Assembly (NCBI GenBank): GCA_022823625.1
Contig: JAJEHQ010000003.1
Location: 1 to 64,000, forward strand
Length of the DNA: 64,000 nt
From: Gammaproteobacteria bacterium
GTDB taxonomy: Bacteria > Pseudomonadota > Gammaproteobacteria > Arenicellales > JAJDZL01
Direction: 5' to 3'
Every line of letters starts with the position of its first letter. The stretch's first letter is position 1. Position numbers and translations under genes: made by a program. Below the pieces are notes generated by a model. It saw nothing but the letters and a program-made list of their open reading frames with translations, made no database searches and was not told the origin of the DNA. Shown here piece by piece: positions 63,624-64,000 of this stretch.

Positions 63624-64000
63624 TTAACTTGCTGAATGTGTCACGCTGTCCACAGCTTGCCGAATATCATCGGCAAGTACAGTTTGAGTTTTCTTGTCTG
63701 CTAGGTAGTTTCCATCCCGATCGACAATGAAAAATACATCTCGAACCCGAACACCACTGGTTGTAATTTTTGCAGACAGCAATTTGATTCTATGTTTCAA
63801 CAGAGTTCGAACGACAAGGTACAAAAGTCCAGGTCTGTCTCTGGCGGAAATTTCCATCATTGTATAGTCGCTGCCGGGTGAGTGGGAAAATACCGCTCTC
63901 GTCGGAAACTGCATGTGTTGTGCAACCCGATGGGGTGCAACAGATCTTGGACTGTGTTCAATTTTGCGATTGATGATGGAATGGTAAACCTCGTCTTCAC
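63624..64000 (-). CDS. glnD: bifunctional uridylyltransferase/UR enzyme GlnD, C-terminal ACT domain (truncated by window end)
   Basis: [51 protein letters not shown]; frame open to the window edge. Confidence 0.9.
   Translation of the reverse strand, partial: EDEVYHSIINRKIEHSPRSVAPHRVAQHMQFPTRAVFSHSPGSDYTMMEISARDRPGLLYLVVRTLLKHRIKLLSAKITTSGVRVRDVFFIVDRDGNYLADKKTQTVLADDIRQAVDSVTHSAS

Overview
Gammaproteobacterial-type chromosomal window with two parts. (1) About 1-32.5 kb is an AT-rich accessory/defence island full of IS remnants (IS3, IS256, IS1380-like, tyrosine-recombinase and group II intron-like fragments, and a 3-copy dispersed repeat). (2) About 32.8-64 kb is housekeeping (ftsK-lolA-rarA, serS, lpd-aceF-aceE, uvrA-MFS-ssb, a sugar/pseI-like cluster, rpsF-rpsR-rplI-dnaB-alr, dapD, glnD C-terminus), interrupted by higBA and hipBA toxin-antitoxin insertions. 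The centre of the island (9.6-24.4 kb) holds the main candidate for an undescribed system. It contains a divergent DEDDh exonuclease-TerB-BRCT protein, a translationally coupled HerA ATPase / NurA nuclease / DNA methyltransferase operon, a ZorA/ZorB/HNH module (type II Zorya-like), and a pair made of a PD-(D/E)XK-like (DUF6615-like) nuclease and a 1298-aa SMC/Rad50-like ATPase that seems to carry a degenerate LexA/S24-like C-terminal domain. A Ser/Thr kinase + TPR pair follows. Family assignments come from motif recognition by eye; no database search was run.
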